Below are positions 1-5,033 of a stretch of 5,033 bases of DNA, piece after piece. The DNA is from Acidobacteriota bacterium (lineage in GTDB: Bacteria > Acidobacteriota > Holophagae > Thermotomaculales > Thermotomaculaceae). Position 1 is the stretch's first letter; each line of letters starts with the position of its first letter. Both the position numbers and the translations under genes were made by a program. Location of the stretch: the NCBI GenBank assembly GCA_027067895.1, contig JAMOUY010000397.1, positions 1-5,033 on the forward strand, read 5' to 3'. The notes under the pieces are model-generated. The model made no database searches. It saw only the letters and a program-made list of their open reading frames with translations, and was not told the DNA's origin.

Positions 1-389
1 GAGACCAATTGGCGGAATCTTTGAGAATGATTGAAAAGGAAGGCGGGGTTGTGGTTTACCTTCCCCACGAGGGCAGGGGAATAGGCTTGAGAAACAAAAT
101 TCTTGCATACAAACTTCAGGACGAAGGGCACGACACTGTTGAAGCAAACTGCAAATTAGGTTTTAAGCCCGATTTGAGGGATTACGGAATAGGCGCCCAA
201 ATTTTGAAGGATTTGGGAATTAAGAAAATAAGGCTTATGACAAACAACCCCACAAAGGTAATTGCCTTGAAAGGCTATGATTTGGAGATTGTGGAAAGGG
301 TGCCGATTGAGATTAAACCAAATCCCGCAAACTATAAGTATCTGAAAACAAAAAAGGAAAAGATGGGGCATCAGTTAAACATAGATTAA
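1..389 (+). CDS. ribA: GTP cyclohydrolase II, C-terminal part (5'-truncated by window edge; RibA or C-terminal half of RibBA)
   Basis: This is the C-terminal part of the enzyme that opens GTP to 2,5-diamino-6-ribosylamino-4(3H)-pyrimidinone 5'-phosphate, formate and pyrophosphate, the first step of the riboflavin pathway, in the cytoplasm. The frame is open from base 3, and the first residues (DQL, preceded by a codon ending in GA) fit the conserved CGDQL that follows the zinc-binding cysteines. The TTG at 9 is therefore an internal Leu, not a start. Counting from that Leu, EGRGIGL lies at residues 21-27. The catalytic Tyr (NKILAY, residue 34), Asp 55 and Arg 57 (FKPDLRD) match E. coli Tyr105, Asp126 and Arg128. 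TNNP (78-81) and the C-terminal KMGH are also family hallmarks. The three zinc cysteines and any fused DHBP synthase domain lie upstream of the window, so RibA and RibBA cannot be told apart. ribH follows after 20 bases, as in many rib operons. Confidence 0.95.
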   Translation, partial: DQLAESLRMIEKEGGVVVYLPHEGRGIGLRNKILAYKLQDEGHDTVEANCKLGFKPDLRDYGIGAQILKDLGIKKIRLMTNNPTKVIALKGYDLEIVERVPIEIKPNPANYKYLKTKKEKMGHQLNID

Positions 390-409
390 ACTTTTTATAG
401 AGGTGATTT

Positions 410-871
410 ATGAAAATTATTGAGGGAAAGTTAAACGCAAAGGGCAAAAAGTTTGCCATAGTTGTTTCAAGGTTTAACGACTTTATCTCAACAAGGCTTC
501 TTGACGGGGCGCTTGACTGCCTTAAAAGGCATCATTGCGACGAAAACGACATAACCGTTGTATGGGTGCCGGGAAGTTTTGAAATTCCATTAACCGCACA
601 GAAACTTGCGGAAAAGAAAAATTTTGACGCGGTAATCTGCCTCGGCGCCGTAATCAGAGGGGAAACCCCCCACTTTGACTATGTTTCCGCAGAGGTTTCA
701 AAGGGAATCGCAAACGTAAGTTTAAAAACAAACGTTCCCGTTATTTTCGGAATTATTACCGCCGACACCGTTGAACAGGCAATTGACAGGGCGGGCACAA
801 AAGCGGGAAACAAAGGCTGGGCTGCCGCTTTAACCGCAATTGAAATGGCGGATTTAAACGACAAAATTTAA
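410..871 (+). CDS. ribH: 6,7-dimethyl-8-ribityllumazine synthase (lumazine synthase, riboflavin synthase beta chain)
   Basis: The enzyme condenses 5-amino-6-ribitylamino-uracil with 3,4-dihydroxy-2-butanone 4-phosphate to make the lumazine precursor of riboflavin. Family members assemble as pentamers or 60-subunit icosahedral capsids in the cytoplasm. At 153 residues it is full length. Its residues fall at the same numbers as in the Bacillus subtilis enzyme: Phe22 (SRFND), Ser56 and Glu58 (VPGSFEIP), the [14 protein letters not shown] block with catalytic His88, Arg127 and Lys135. The ATG at 410 is preceded by AGAGGTGA at a good distance (399-406), which settles the start. It lies 20 bases after the GTP cyclohydrolase II stop and 12 bases before a transporter gene, so it is most likely read from a promoter upstream of the window. 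Nothing in the sequence looks damaged. Confidence 0.98.
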   Translation: MKIIEGKLNAKGKKFAIVVSRFNDFISTRLLDGALDCLKRHHCDENDITVVWVPGSFEIPLTAQKLAEKKNFDAVICLGAVIRGETPHFDYVSAEVSKGIANVSLKTNVPVIFGIITADTVEQAIDRAGTKAGNKGWAAALTAIEMADLNDKI

Positions 872-883
872 ACGGGGATTTTT

Positions 884-1687
884 TTGATAAAGCGATACTT
901 TGTCTTTGTATTTCTCTTTTTTGCTTTTTTTTCCTATTCAAAAGGCATAGTTTCTCTTTTCCCTTCTGCGGCGGAGATTGTGGTTGATTACGGTTGCGGG
1001 GAAAAACTCGTTGCTGTAAGCGATTTTGCGGTTTTGCCTGAAAATTTGAAGGTTGAGAGGATAGGGGGCTATTACGATTTAAATATTGAGAAACTGATAG
1101 ACTTAAACCCCGACATAATTTTTGCGGAAAAATCCCACAGAAAAAAACTGAATAATTTCCCCTCTCTGCTTAAAAAAACCGTTTTTTTAAGTTTCTTAAC
1201 CCTTAAAGATACGTTTGAGAGTTATAAAATCATAGGGGAAAAACTGGGGATAAAAAGAGAAATTATTGAAAAAAAGATAAAAGCCTTGAAAGGGAAACAG
1301 AAATCCCTTGAAAGGGAAAACAGGTGCGGAGGAAAAAAAATACTTGTAATTTTAGGCGGGGGAAGGGAAAAGATTTACGCCTGCGGGGACAATTATTTTA
1401 CCGAGGTTTTTGAAAAACTTGGTTTTGTAAATGTTTTAAAAAACTCAAAAGTCCCGTATCCGGAGTTATCTTACGAGTCTTTTTATTCCCTCAATCCCGA
1501 TTTTATCTTTATTCTTTCTTCCGAAAGGGAATGCTTTAACCCCTGCAAAGACGGAAAACTTAAAATGCTTTCGGCATGCAAAGAGGGAAACGTTTACCTC
1601 TTTTACGGAAAGAAACTGCTTCATGCGGGAAGCGGGCTTGACCAGTTATTAACCGGGTTGAAGAAAGTAAATAAATGCTTCAGGTAA
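884..1687 (+). CDS. BtuF-like periplasmic substrate-binding protein of a cobalamin/heme/siderophore-class ABC importer
   Basis: This is the ligand-capture subunit of a type II ABC importer (Peripla_BP_2/TroA fold). The N-terminus has MIKR followed by a hydrophobic stretch (about residues 5-17) and a small-residue region around 18-21, which looks like a Sec signal peptide. There is no lipobox Cys, so the mature protein is probably free in the periplasm. The mature part opens with IVSLFPSAAEI, followed by GCGEKLVAVSDF, ERIGGYYDLNIEKL and LNPDIIFAE, the classic lobe-1 order. A charged linker helix (about 115-147) leads to lobe 2 with KILVILGGG, YFTEVFEKLGFVNVL and LNPDFIFIL. Start: no ATG lies near. 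TTG at 884 has GGGGA (874-878) five bases upstream and gives the complete signal peptide. At 267 residues it is normal for BtuF-like proteins. It has several cysteines after the signal, including a CFNPC pair (217, 221). The next two genes encode its ATPase and permease. Cobalamin, heme or an iron chelate are all possible ligands. Confidence 0.88.
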   Translation: MIKRYFVFVFLFFAFFSYSKGIVSLFPSAAEIVVDYGCGEKLVAVSDFAVLPENLKVERIGGYYDLNIEKLIDLNPDIIFAEKSHRKKLNNFPSLLKKTVFLSFLTLKDTFESYKIIGEKLGIKREIIEKKIKALKGKQKSLERENRCGGKKILVILGGGREKIYACGDNYFTEVFEKLGFVNVLKNSKVPYPELSYESFYSLNPDFIFILSSERECFNPCKDGKLKMLSACKEGNVYLFYGKKLLHAGSGLDQLLTGLKKVNKCFR

Positions 1688-2373
1688 AAGATTTATCTTA
1701 CGGAAAAATAATAAGAAAAATAAACTTAAACGTTAAAAAAGGGGAGTGCGTTTCCCTTATTGGGGAAAACGGAAGCGGAAAGTCAACACTTTTAAAGTGC
1801 ATTGCGGGAATTTGCAGGGATTATACGGGGGAAATTTTGATAAACGGTGAAAACATTTCCGAATTTTCGCAGAGAAAACTTGCTTCCTGCGTTTCCTATG
1901 TGCCCCAGTTGATTGAAAAAAGAATAGAGTTGACTGTAATTGATTTTTTGAAACTTTCCCTTTACCCATACACTGCCGTTAAGGGGGGAGAAGGGTTAAA
2001 GGACGCAATAGGGGAAGTTTCTTCCTTTCTTGAAATTGAGAGTTTTTTTAACAGAAAAATCTATCTGTTAAGCGGGGGAGAGGTGCAGAAGGTTTTAATT
2101 GCCGGGGCGCTTGTTCAGGGTGCCGATTTCCTTCTTCTTGACGAACCGACTTCCCATCTTGACGTTTACAGGGCGGAATCGGTAATTGACCTGATTGAAA
2201 AACTTGTAAAAGAGAAGAATAAAACCGTCTTCTTTGTGTCCCACAACCTTGAACACGTAAAAAAAATATCCCAAAGGGTTTTTGTTATGAAAAACGGAGA
2301 GATTGTTGACAAACTTGAAGGGGATTTAACCGTATTAACGGAAAAAACTTTTTTAAGAAGGGTGTATGGCTGA
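1675..2373 (+). CDS. ABC importer ATP-binding subunit (BtuD/FecE-like)
   Basis: This cytoplasmic ATPase powers the importer made by its neighbours. All nucleotide-binding elements are intact: Walker A GENGSGKST (residues 30-38), Q-loop Gln78 (YVPQ), ABC signature LSGGE (132-136), Walker B LLLDE with Asp156 and catalytic Glu157, the D-loop SHLD (160-163) and H-loop His190 (FVSHN). At 232 residues it is a single-domain subunit slightly shorter than the roughly 250 typical of BtuD/FecE proteins, with no C-terminal regulatory domain. The ATG lies inside the end of the binding-protein gene (13-base overlap). The upstream Shine-Dalgarno is weak (GAAGAAAG around 1660-1667), so translational coupling to the upstream gene is likely. 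The permease gene in turn overlaps its end by 8 bases. The fold does not reveal the substrate. Confidence 0.95.
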   Translation: MLQVKDLSYGKIIRKINLNVKKGECVSLIGENGSGKSTLLKCIAGICRDYTGEILINGENISEFSQRKLASCVSYVPQLIEKRIELTVIDFLKLSLYPYTAVKGGEGLKDAIGEVSSFLEIESFFNRKIYLLSGGEVQKVLIAGALVQGADFLLLDEPTSHLDVYRAESVIDLIEKLVKEKNKTVFFVSHNLEHVKKISQRVFVMKNGEIVDKLEGDLTVLTEKTFLRRVYG

Positions 2374-3322
2374 TTGGCTTAAAAAGGTATTGACGGCTCT
2401 TACAATTGTGTGCCTTTCCCTGTCCTTTGTTTTCTTTTTCCCGACACTTAAAATTTCGGGTTTAACCTCGCAGGATTTTTTTATTCTGAAAAACATAAGG
2501 CTTGCAATGTTTTTAACCGCCTTTCTTGTCGGGGGAATACTTTCGGTTTGCGGGCTTGTGTTTCAGACAATCTTTGACAATCCTTTGGCAACCCCTTACA
2601 CCCTTGGCATTTCTTCCGGTGCGTCTTTCGGTGCGGTTGTTTACATTGTTTTTCTGAAAAACTTTGTTAACCTTCCCCTTTCCCTTTTTGCCTTTGCGGG
2701 AAGCGTTTTTGCTATTTTATTGATTTTTGCGGTAATTTCCGCCGTAAAATATGCCTCTTCCCAAACAATTCTGCTTTCGGGAGTTGCGTTAAACTTTTTC
2801 TTCGGAAGTTTGATACTTTTTTTTCAATACTATGCAAACCAATACGACACTTTTGAGATTACAAGGTGGCTTCTTGGGGGAATTTCAACCGCGGGTTTAA
2901 AAGGCATTTTGCCCCTTGCCGCCGGTGCGGCAATTATTCTTGTTTTCTTTCTCTTTAACGCTGAAAAACTTGACCTGTTTCTGCTTGGCGAAACCCTTGC
3001 AAAGACAAAGGGGCTTGACACGGCAAGGGAACGGCTTGTTTTTATAGCGGTGTGCGGAATTGCGGTTTCGGTTTCCGTTGCGGTTGCGGGCCCCATAGGG
3101 TTTGTGGGGATAATTATTCCCCATCTTTCAAAAAAACTCTTCGGCATAACGCATTCAAATTCTGTTTTTTACGCATTCTTTTTAGGCGGCGGGGCGCTTT
3201 CCCTCTGCCAGGCGATAGCGGTAAAGGTGTTTTATCCCTCAATTCTCCCCGTTGGAGTAATCACCGCAATTATCGGCACCCCGATTTTCATCTATATCCT
3301 GATTGTAAAAGCGGAAAAGTAA
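2366..3322 (+). CDS. ABC importer permease, FecCD/BtuC family
   Basis: This is the membrane subunit of the importer, expected to work as a homodimer with two ATPase copies. It has the family landmarks in order: the first hydrophobic span (about 8-25), the LKNIRLAMFLTAFLVGG segment, then DNPLATPYTLGISSGAS (71-87), RWLLGG (167-172), the cytoplasmic GPIGFVGIIIPH (242-253) that contacts the ATPase, and LPVGVITAIIGTPIFIYIL near the C-terminus. Roughly 9-10 hydrophobic spans can be seen, in line with the ten of BtuC. At 318 residues it is close to family length. One small deviation is that the Glu normally before PVG in the last loop (ELPVG) is absent here (ILPVG). The ATG at 2366 overlaps the ATPase stop and has AAGAAGGG (2355-2362) just upstream. 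The stop codon abuts an A-tract, 17 bases from the oppositely oriented tRNA. Confidence 0.95.
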   Translation: MADWLKKVLTALTIVCLSLSFVFFFPTLKISGLTSQDFFILKNIRLAMFLTAFLVGGILSVCGLVFQTIFDNPLATPYTLGISSGASFGAVVYIVFLKNFVNLPLSLFAFAGSVFAILLIFAVISAVKYASSQTILLSGVALNFFFGSLILFFQYYANQYDTFEITRWLLGGISTAGLKGILPLAAGAAIILVFFLFNAEKLDLFLLGETLAKTKGLDTARERLVFIAVCGIAVSVSVAVAGPIGFVGIIIPHLSKKLFGITHSNSVFYAFFLGGGALSLCQAIAVKVFYPSILPVGVITAIIGTPIFIYILIVKAEK

Positions 3323-3339
3323 AAAAAAGACAAAAAAAA
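3323..3339 (-). terminator. T-tract after tRNA-Ser(GCU), probable transcription end between convergent units
   Basis: Read on the - strand, the encoded CCA is followed at once by eight T, then GTC, then eight more T. The second run extends to base 3321, inside the permease stop codon. The tRNA's own GC-rich acceptor/T-arm helix directly before the T run can act as the hairpin. On the + strand the same bases are A-rich, and no separate terminator is visible for the importer operon. Confidence 0.5.
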
Positions 3340-3431
3340 TGGCGGAGAGAGAGGGATTCGAACCCTCGGTCCCGATAATCCGGGACAACTGCTTAGCAGG
3401 CAGCCCTGTTCGACCACTCCAGCATCTCTCC
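3340..3431 (-). tRNA. tRNA-Ser, anticodon GCU
   Basis: This is a class II tRNA reading AGC/AGU serine codons, 92 nt including the encoded CCA (3340-3342). On the - strand it folds with acceptor GGAGAGA/TCTCTCC and discriminator G73. The D stem is CTG/CAG, and the anticodon stem is GCTGC/GCAGT around the loop CTGCTAA with anticodon GCT at 3395-3397. The long variable arm is GTCCCG/CGGGAC with a six-base loop, typical of serine tRNAs. The T arm is GAGGG-TTCGAAT-CCCTC. All stems pair, with one G-U in the anticodon stem. It has its own candidate promoter upstream (3446-3474) and a T-tract directly after it. Confidence 0.97.
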
Positions 3432-3445
3432 GCAAGTCCATTAAT

Positions 3446-3474
3446 AATATACGCAATTTGAAAGAACGTTTCAA
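3446..3474 (-). promoter_or_regulatory. Candidate sigma-70-type promoter for tRNA-Ser(GCU)
   Basis: On the - strand TTGAAA (3469-3474) and TATATT (3446-3451) are separated by exactly 17 bases, each matching five of six consensus positions. The -10 box ends 14 bases before the tRNA 5' end, the same distance as in the neighbouring tRNA. The inferred start is near 3439, giving a leader of about 8 nt. The -35 box lies inside a perfect inverted repeat. Confidence 0.6.
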
Positions 3475-3477
3475 ATT
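3455..3477. repeat. Perfect 9-bp inverted repeat with 5-base loop between the two tRNA genes
   Basis: On the + strand AATTTGAAA (3455-3463) and TTTCAAATT (3469-3477) are exact reverse complements around GAACG. On the - strand the repeat starts five bases after the CCA end of tRNA-Ser(UGA) and covers the -35 box of the promoter for tRNA-Ser(GCU). As RNA it would be an AT-rich hairpin without a following U run, so a strong intrinsic terminator is unlikely. An operator, a trailer-processing hairpin or chance are all possible. Confidence 0.6.
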
Positions 3478-3481
3478 AAAA

Positions 3482-3572
3482 TGGCGGAGGAGGTAGGATT
3501 CGAACCCACGGTGGGGGGACACCCCACAACGGTTTTCAAGACCGCCGCCTTAAACCACTCGGCCACTCCTCC
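3482..3572 (-). tRNA. tRNA-Ser, anticodon UGA
   Basis: This is a class II tRNA reading UCA and, with wobble, other UCN serine codons, 91 nt including the encoded CCA (3482-3484). On the - strand it has acceptor GGAGGAG/CTCCTCC with discriminator G. The D stem is GCC/GGC, and the anticodon stem is GCGGT/ACCGT around CTTGAAA with anticodon TGA at 3536-3538. The variable arm is GTGGGG/CCCCAC. The T arm is GTGGG-TTCGAAT-CCTAC with one G-U pair. It is the first of a tandem serine pair on this strand and lies 8 nt downstream of the start expected from its promoter. Confidence 0.97.
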
Positions 3573-3586
3573 GCAAGGCAAGATAA

Positions 3587-3615
3587 ATTATAAAGATGGC
3601 TTTCCCTTATGTCAA
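3587..3615 (-). promoter_or_regulatory. Consensus sigma-70-type promoter for tRNA-Ser(UGA)
   Basis: On the - strand TTGACA (3610-3615) and TATAAT (3587-3592) are both perfect consensus hexamers with a 17-base spacer. The -10 box ends 14 bases before the tRNA 5' end, putting the inferred start near 3580. Such an ideal promoter fits a highly transcribed stable RNA. Confidence 0.88.
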
Positions 3616-3629
3616 GAATGATTTTATTG

Positions 3630-3648
3630 AAATTATTCGGGATAATTT
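3630..3648. repeat. 7-bp inverted repeat between the divergent tRNA and hydrolase promoters
   Basis: AAATTAT (3630-3636) and ATAATTT (3642-3648) are exact reverse complements around TCGGG. On the + strand RNA the stem could grow by a few G-U and A-U pairs on both sides. It lies just upstream of the -35 of the - strand tRNA promoter and about 20 bases upstream of the + strand -10 candidate. No T run follows on the + strand. It could be an operator or chance in AT-rich DNA. Confidence 0.4.
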
Positions 3649-3669
3649 TAGGTAAGGCAATAGTCTTTT

Positions 3670-3678
3670 TGCTAAAAT
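3670..3678 (+). promoter_or_regulatory. Candidate extended -10 promoter for the MBL-fold hydrolase
   Basis: TGC followed by TAAAAT matches the extended -10 form (TGn plus five of six -10 bases). No good -35 hexamer is found 16-18 bases upstream. The inferred start near 3685 would leave a leader of about 28 nt containing the strong Shine-Dalgarno at 3701-3712. The preceding genes are on the opposite strand, so a + strand promoter is needed somewhere in this gap. Confidence 0.35.
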
Positions 3679-3712
3679 AAAAGCGTTAAAAAAGAATTTT
3701 AGGGAGGGGAGG

Positions 3713-4348
3713 ATGTTTAGGGATTTTCTCAAAGAAAACGTTAAATGGCTCGGGCACGACGGTTTTCTGGTTAAACACAACGGAATGAACGTGTTTTTTG
3801 ACCCCTATAAATTGAAGGATTATTCAAAAAAGGCGGACATAATTTTTATAACCCATCCCCATTACGACCACCTGTCCCTTGAAGATATTGAGAAAATTGC
3901 AAAAGAGGACACCGTTATTGTCTGTCCCGAAAACGGCGCGGACCAGTTAAAGGGATACAAAGTTGTCAAAGTTAATCCGTCGGACGAGAGAGAGGTAATG
4001 GGAATAGGTTTTAAGGCTGTGCCGTCATACAACGTAAATAAAAAGTTTCACCCGAAGGAAAACGAATGGGTGGGCTATATTGTTGATTTCGGCGGAATTA
4101 AAATCTATCATGCGGGAGATACCGACTTTATCCCCGAAATGAAGGATTTTAAATGCAACATTGCCCTTCTTCCGGTAAGCGGCACCTATGTTATGACTGC
4201 GGAAGAGGCTTTTGAGGCGGCAAAGGCTATAAAACCCGATATTGCCGTGCCCATGCATTACGGCGCAATTGTCGGGGACAAATCCGATGCCGAGAAATTT
4301 GTTTCCCTTTGCGAGAAAGAAGGCATTGAAACCTTTGTTTTTGAGTAA
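3713..4348 (+). CDS. Metallo-beta-lactamase-fold metal-dependent hydrolase (UlaG/UPF0173-like)
   Basis: This is a probable two-metal hydrolase of the cytoplasm; no signal peptide is seen. The metal ligands of the fold are all present: HPHYDH supplies His48, His50, Asp52 and His53, HAGDTD supplies His133 and Asp136, and VPMHYG supplies His182. The WLGHDGFLV opening (His15), the DPYK strand, the PVSGTYVMTAEEA block (154-166) and the short length of 211 residues resemble the UlaG/UPF0173 branch, not true beta-lactamases or glyoxalase II. Known relatives open lactones, such as L-ascorbate 6-phosphate lactonase, or are uncharacterised, so the substrate here is unknown. The ATG at 3713 directly follows a very purine-rich GGGAGGGGAGG (3702-3712), a strong ribosome site. 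The next gene, an Ntn-type amide hydrolase, begins 54 bases downstream in the same direction and could be co-transcribed. Confidence 0.9.
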   Translation: MFRDFLKENVKWLGHDGFLVKHNGMNVFFDPYKLKDYSKKADIIFITHPHYDHLSLEDIEKIAKEDTVIVCPENGADQLKGYKVVKVNPSDEREVMGIGFKAVPSYNVNKKFHPKENEWVGYIVDFGGIKIYHAGDTDFIPEMKDFKCNIALLPVSGTYVMTAEEAFEAAKAIKPDIAVPMHYGAIVGDKSDAEKFVSLCEKEGIETFVFE

Positions 4349-4349
4349 G

Positions 4350-4377
4350 TTGAGGTAAGAAGAAAAAAGGTTAAAAT
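4350..4377 (+). promoter_or_regulatory. Weak candidate promoter before the Ntn-hydrolase gene
   Basis: TTGAGG (4350-4355) and TAAAAT (4372-4377) are 16 bases apart, with four and five consensus matches. The inferred start near 4384 would leave about 18 nt before the ATG, just enough to include the TGGAGG ribosome site at 4391-4396. Read-through from the hydrolase gene upstream is equally possible. Confidence 0.3.
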
Positions 4378-4402
4378 ACAATTTGTTTTTTGGAGGATTT
4401 TA

Positions 4403-5033
4403 ATGAAAACTGCTTTAAAAAGTATTGCCGTTGCAGTGGTTTTTCTTGTGTTGCTTTCTTTGAAGTATCCGATTGCAACAATGATGAGTTTGGAGAAGGT
4501 GAGCGATTATCCGGTTTTGAAACTTGATTTTTACGGGGAAAATCCCTTTCTTCCCAAAAATTCAAAAGAGTTGAAGAGAATGATAAAAATGTTTTACCCT
4601 CAGGCAACAAAGAGAAACAACGATATTTTTTGTTCTCTTATTGCGGCAAATTCCATAGACGGCACTATTTACGGGAGAAATTTTGACTGGTACAAAGCCG
4701 TGCCCGTTGTTGTGATTTCCCATAAAATTGAAGGCAAGAGGTATGCTTCCCTTTCCCTTACCGATGGAGTTTATTTAAGCGTTAAGGGAAATTGCGGTTT
4801 GATGGACAAAATCAATGCGGTAGGGGCATACATTTCCCCGTTTGACGGGGTTAACGAAAAGGGTCTTTTTATTGCAATCGCTATGGTGAAAAAAGAGCCT
4901 GTCCCTTCCGACAAAAACAAAGAGACTATTTCTTCGGTTTTAATGGTCAGGAAAATTCTTGACGAAGCCGCAACGGTTGACGAGGCTTTGAAAATCGTAA
5001 ACGAATACAACATAGACTTCTTTCCCGGTCCCC
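4403..5033 (+). CDS. Cysteine Ntn-hydrolase, linear amide C-N hydrolase / choloylglycine hydrolase-like superfamily (3'-truncated by window edge)
   Basis: The frame is open from the ATG at 4403 to the window end (210 codons plus one base). TGGAGG at 4391-4396 supports the start. Residues 7-20 are hydrophobic after two lysines, so it is probably exported or membrane-anchored; no lipobox Cys is visible. The block from Cys77 (FCSLIAANSIDGTIYGRNFDW, residues 76-96) matches the nucleophile region of cysteine Ntn-hydrolases such as penicillin V acylase, bile salt hydrolase, acid ceramidase/NAAA and C45 acyltransferases. Cys77 would be the nucleophile, with Arg92 and Asp95 of GRNFDW as active-site candidates. 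GVNEKGLFIAIAMV (149-162) and the TVDEAL helix are further family signs. In this superfamily the Cys becomes the N-terminal residue after removal of a propeptide, so residues 1-76 would be signal plus pro-segment. The amide substrate (N-acyl amino acid, lipid amide, conjugate) cannot be told, and the C-terminal half is missing. Confidence 0.82.
   Translation, partial: MKTALKSIAVAVVFLVLLSLKYPIATMMSLEKVSDYPVLKLDFYGENPFLPKNSKELKRMIKMFYPQATKRNNDIFCSLIAANSIDGTIYGRNFDWYKAVPVVVISHKIEGKRYASLSLTDGVYLSVKGNCGLMDKINAVGAYISPFDGVNEKGLFIAIAMVKKEPVPSDKNKETISSVLMVRKILDEAATVDEALKIVNEYNIDFFPGP

Noticed and set aside
9..11. TTG as a start codon for the first gene
   Set aside because: The frame is open upstream to the window edge, and the bases before it encode DQL in the conserved CGDQL motif, so the gene continues to the left.
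872..883. Possible riboswitch or promoter between ribH and the transporter
   Set aside because: Only 12 bases separate the genes, enough for a ribosome site (GGGGA) and nothing more.
1284..1319. Direct repeat CCTTGAAAGGGAAA, two copies 22 bases apart inside the binding-protein gene
   Set aside because: The copies are in different reading frames in a lysine/glutamate-rich helix with strong A/G bias. Chance is the simplest explanation.
2830..3147. 105-codon - strand frame opposite the permease
   Set aside because: It has no ribosome site or recognisable motif, and its sequence mirrors the permease codons.
3052..3378. Open frame on the + strand overlapping the permease and running into the tRNA complement
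   Set aside because: It lies out of frame within a clear permease gene and ends inside a tRNA antisense. Its arginine/cysteine-rich composition is that of a shadow frame.
3292..3522. Open frame on the - strand covering both tRNA genes
   Set aside because: Its translation is just the read-through of tRNA-Ser sequences; both tRNAs fold completely.

Overview
The window carries an ordinary set of bacterial housekeeping and transport genes in an AT-leaning genome, packed tightly on the + strand, with two serine tRNAs opposing them. Arginine is written mostly as AGG/AGA, and purine-rich Shine-Dalgarno sites precede most genes. Two perfect or near-consensus sigma-70-type promoters serve the tRNAs. 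The solute-binding protein has a signal-like N-terminus with no lipobox cysteine, which fits a free periplasmic protein in a diderm better than a Gram-positive lipoprotein. I cannot name the phylum with confidence.

Layout. Positions 1-871 hold the end of GTP cyclohydrolase II (ribA, or the C-terminal half of ribBA) and a complete lumazine synthase (ribH), two steps of riboflavin synthesis. Only 12 bases later begins a complete BtuF/BtuD/BtuC-type ABC importer (884-3322): binding protein, ATPase and permease, the last two starting inside the preceding gene. The five genes look like one + strand transcription unit that enters the window from the left. The importer belongs to the cobalamin/heme/ferric-siderophore class, and its substrate cannot be read from sequence.

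Positions 3340-3572 hold two class II tRNA-Ser genes on the - strand (GCU and UGA anticodons), both with encoded CCA. Each has its own promoter, with the -10 box the same distance from the tRNA 5' end. They converge on the importer operon across a 17-base A/T tract.

From 3616 the + strand resumes with a leader containing an inverted repeat and an extended -10 candidate. Next come a complete metallo-beta-lactamase-fold hydrolase of the UlaG/UPF0173 type (3713-4348) and the first 210 codons of a cysteine Ntn-hydrolase (choloylglycine hydrolase / acid ceramidase-like superfamily), which runs off the right edge.

The window shows no mobile element, CRISPR array, riboswitch or obviously new system. 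The points most worth a second look are the coupling of riboflavin synthesis to a B12-class importer without room for a riboswitch, the paired tRNA promoters with an embedded palindrome, and the neighbouring pair of uncharacterised hydrolases.
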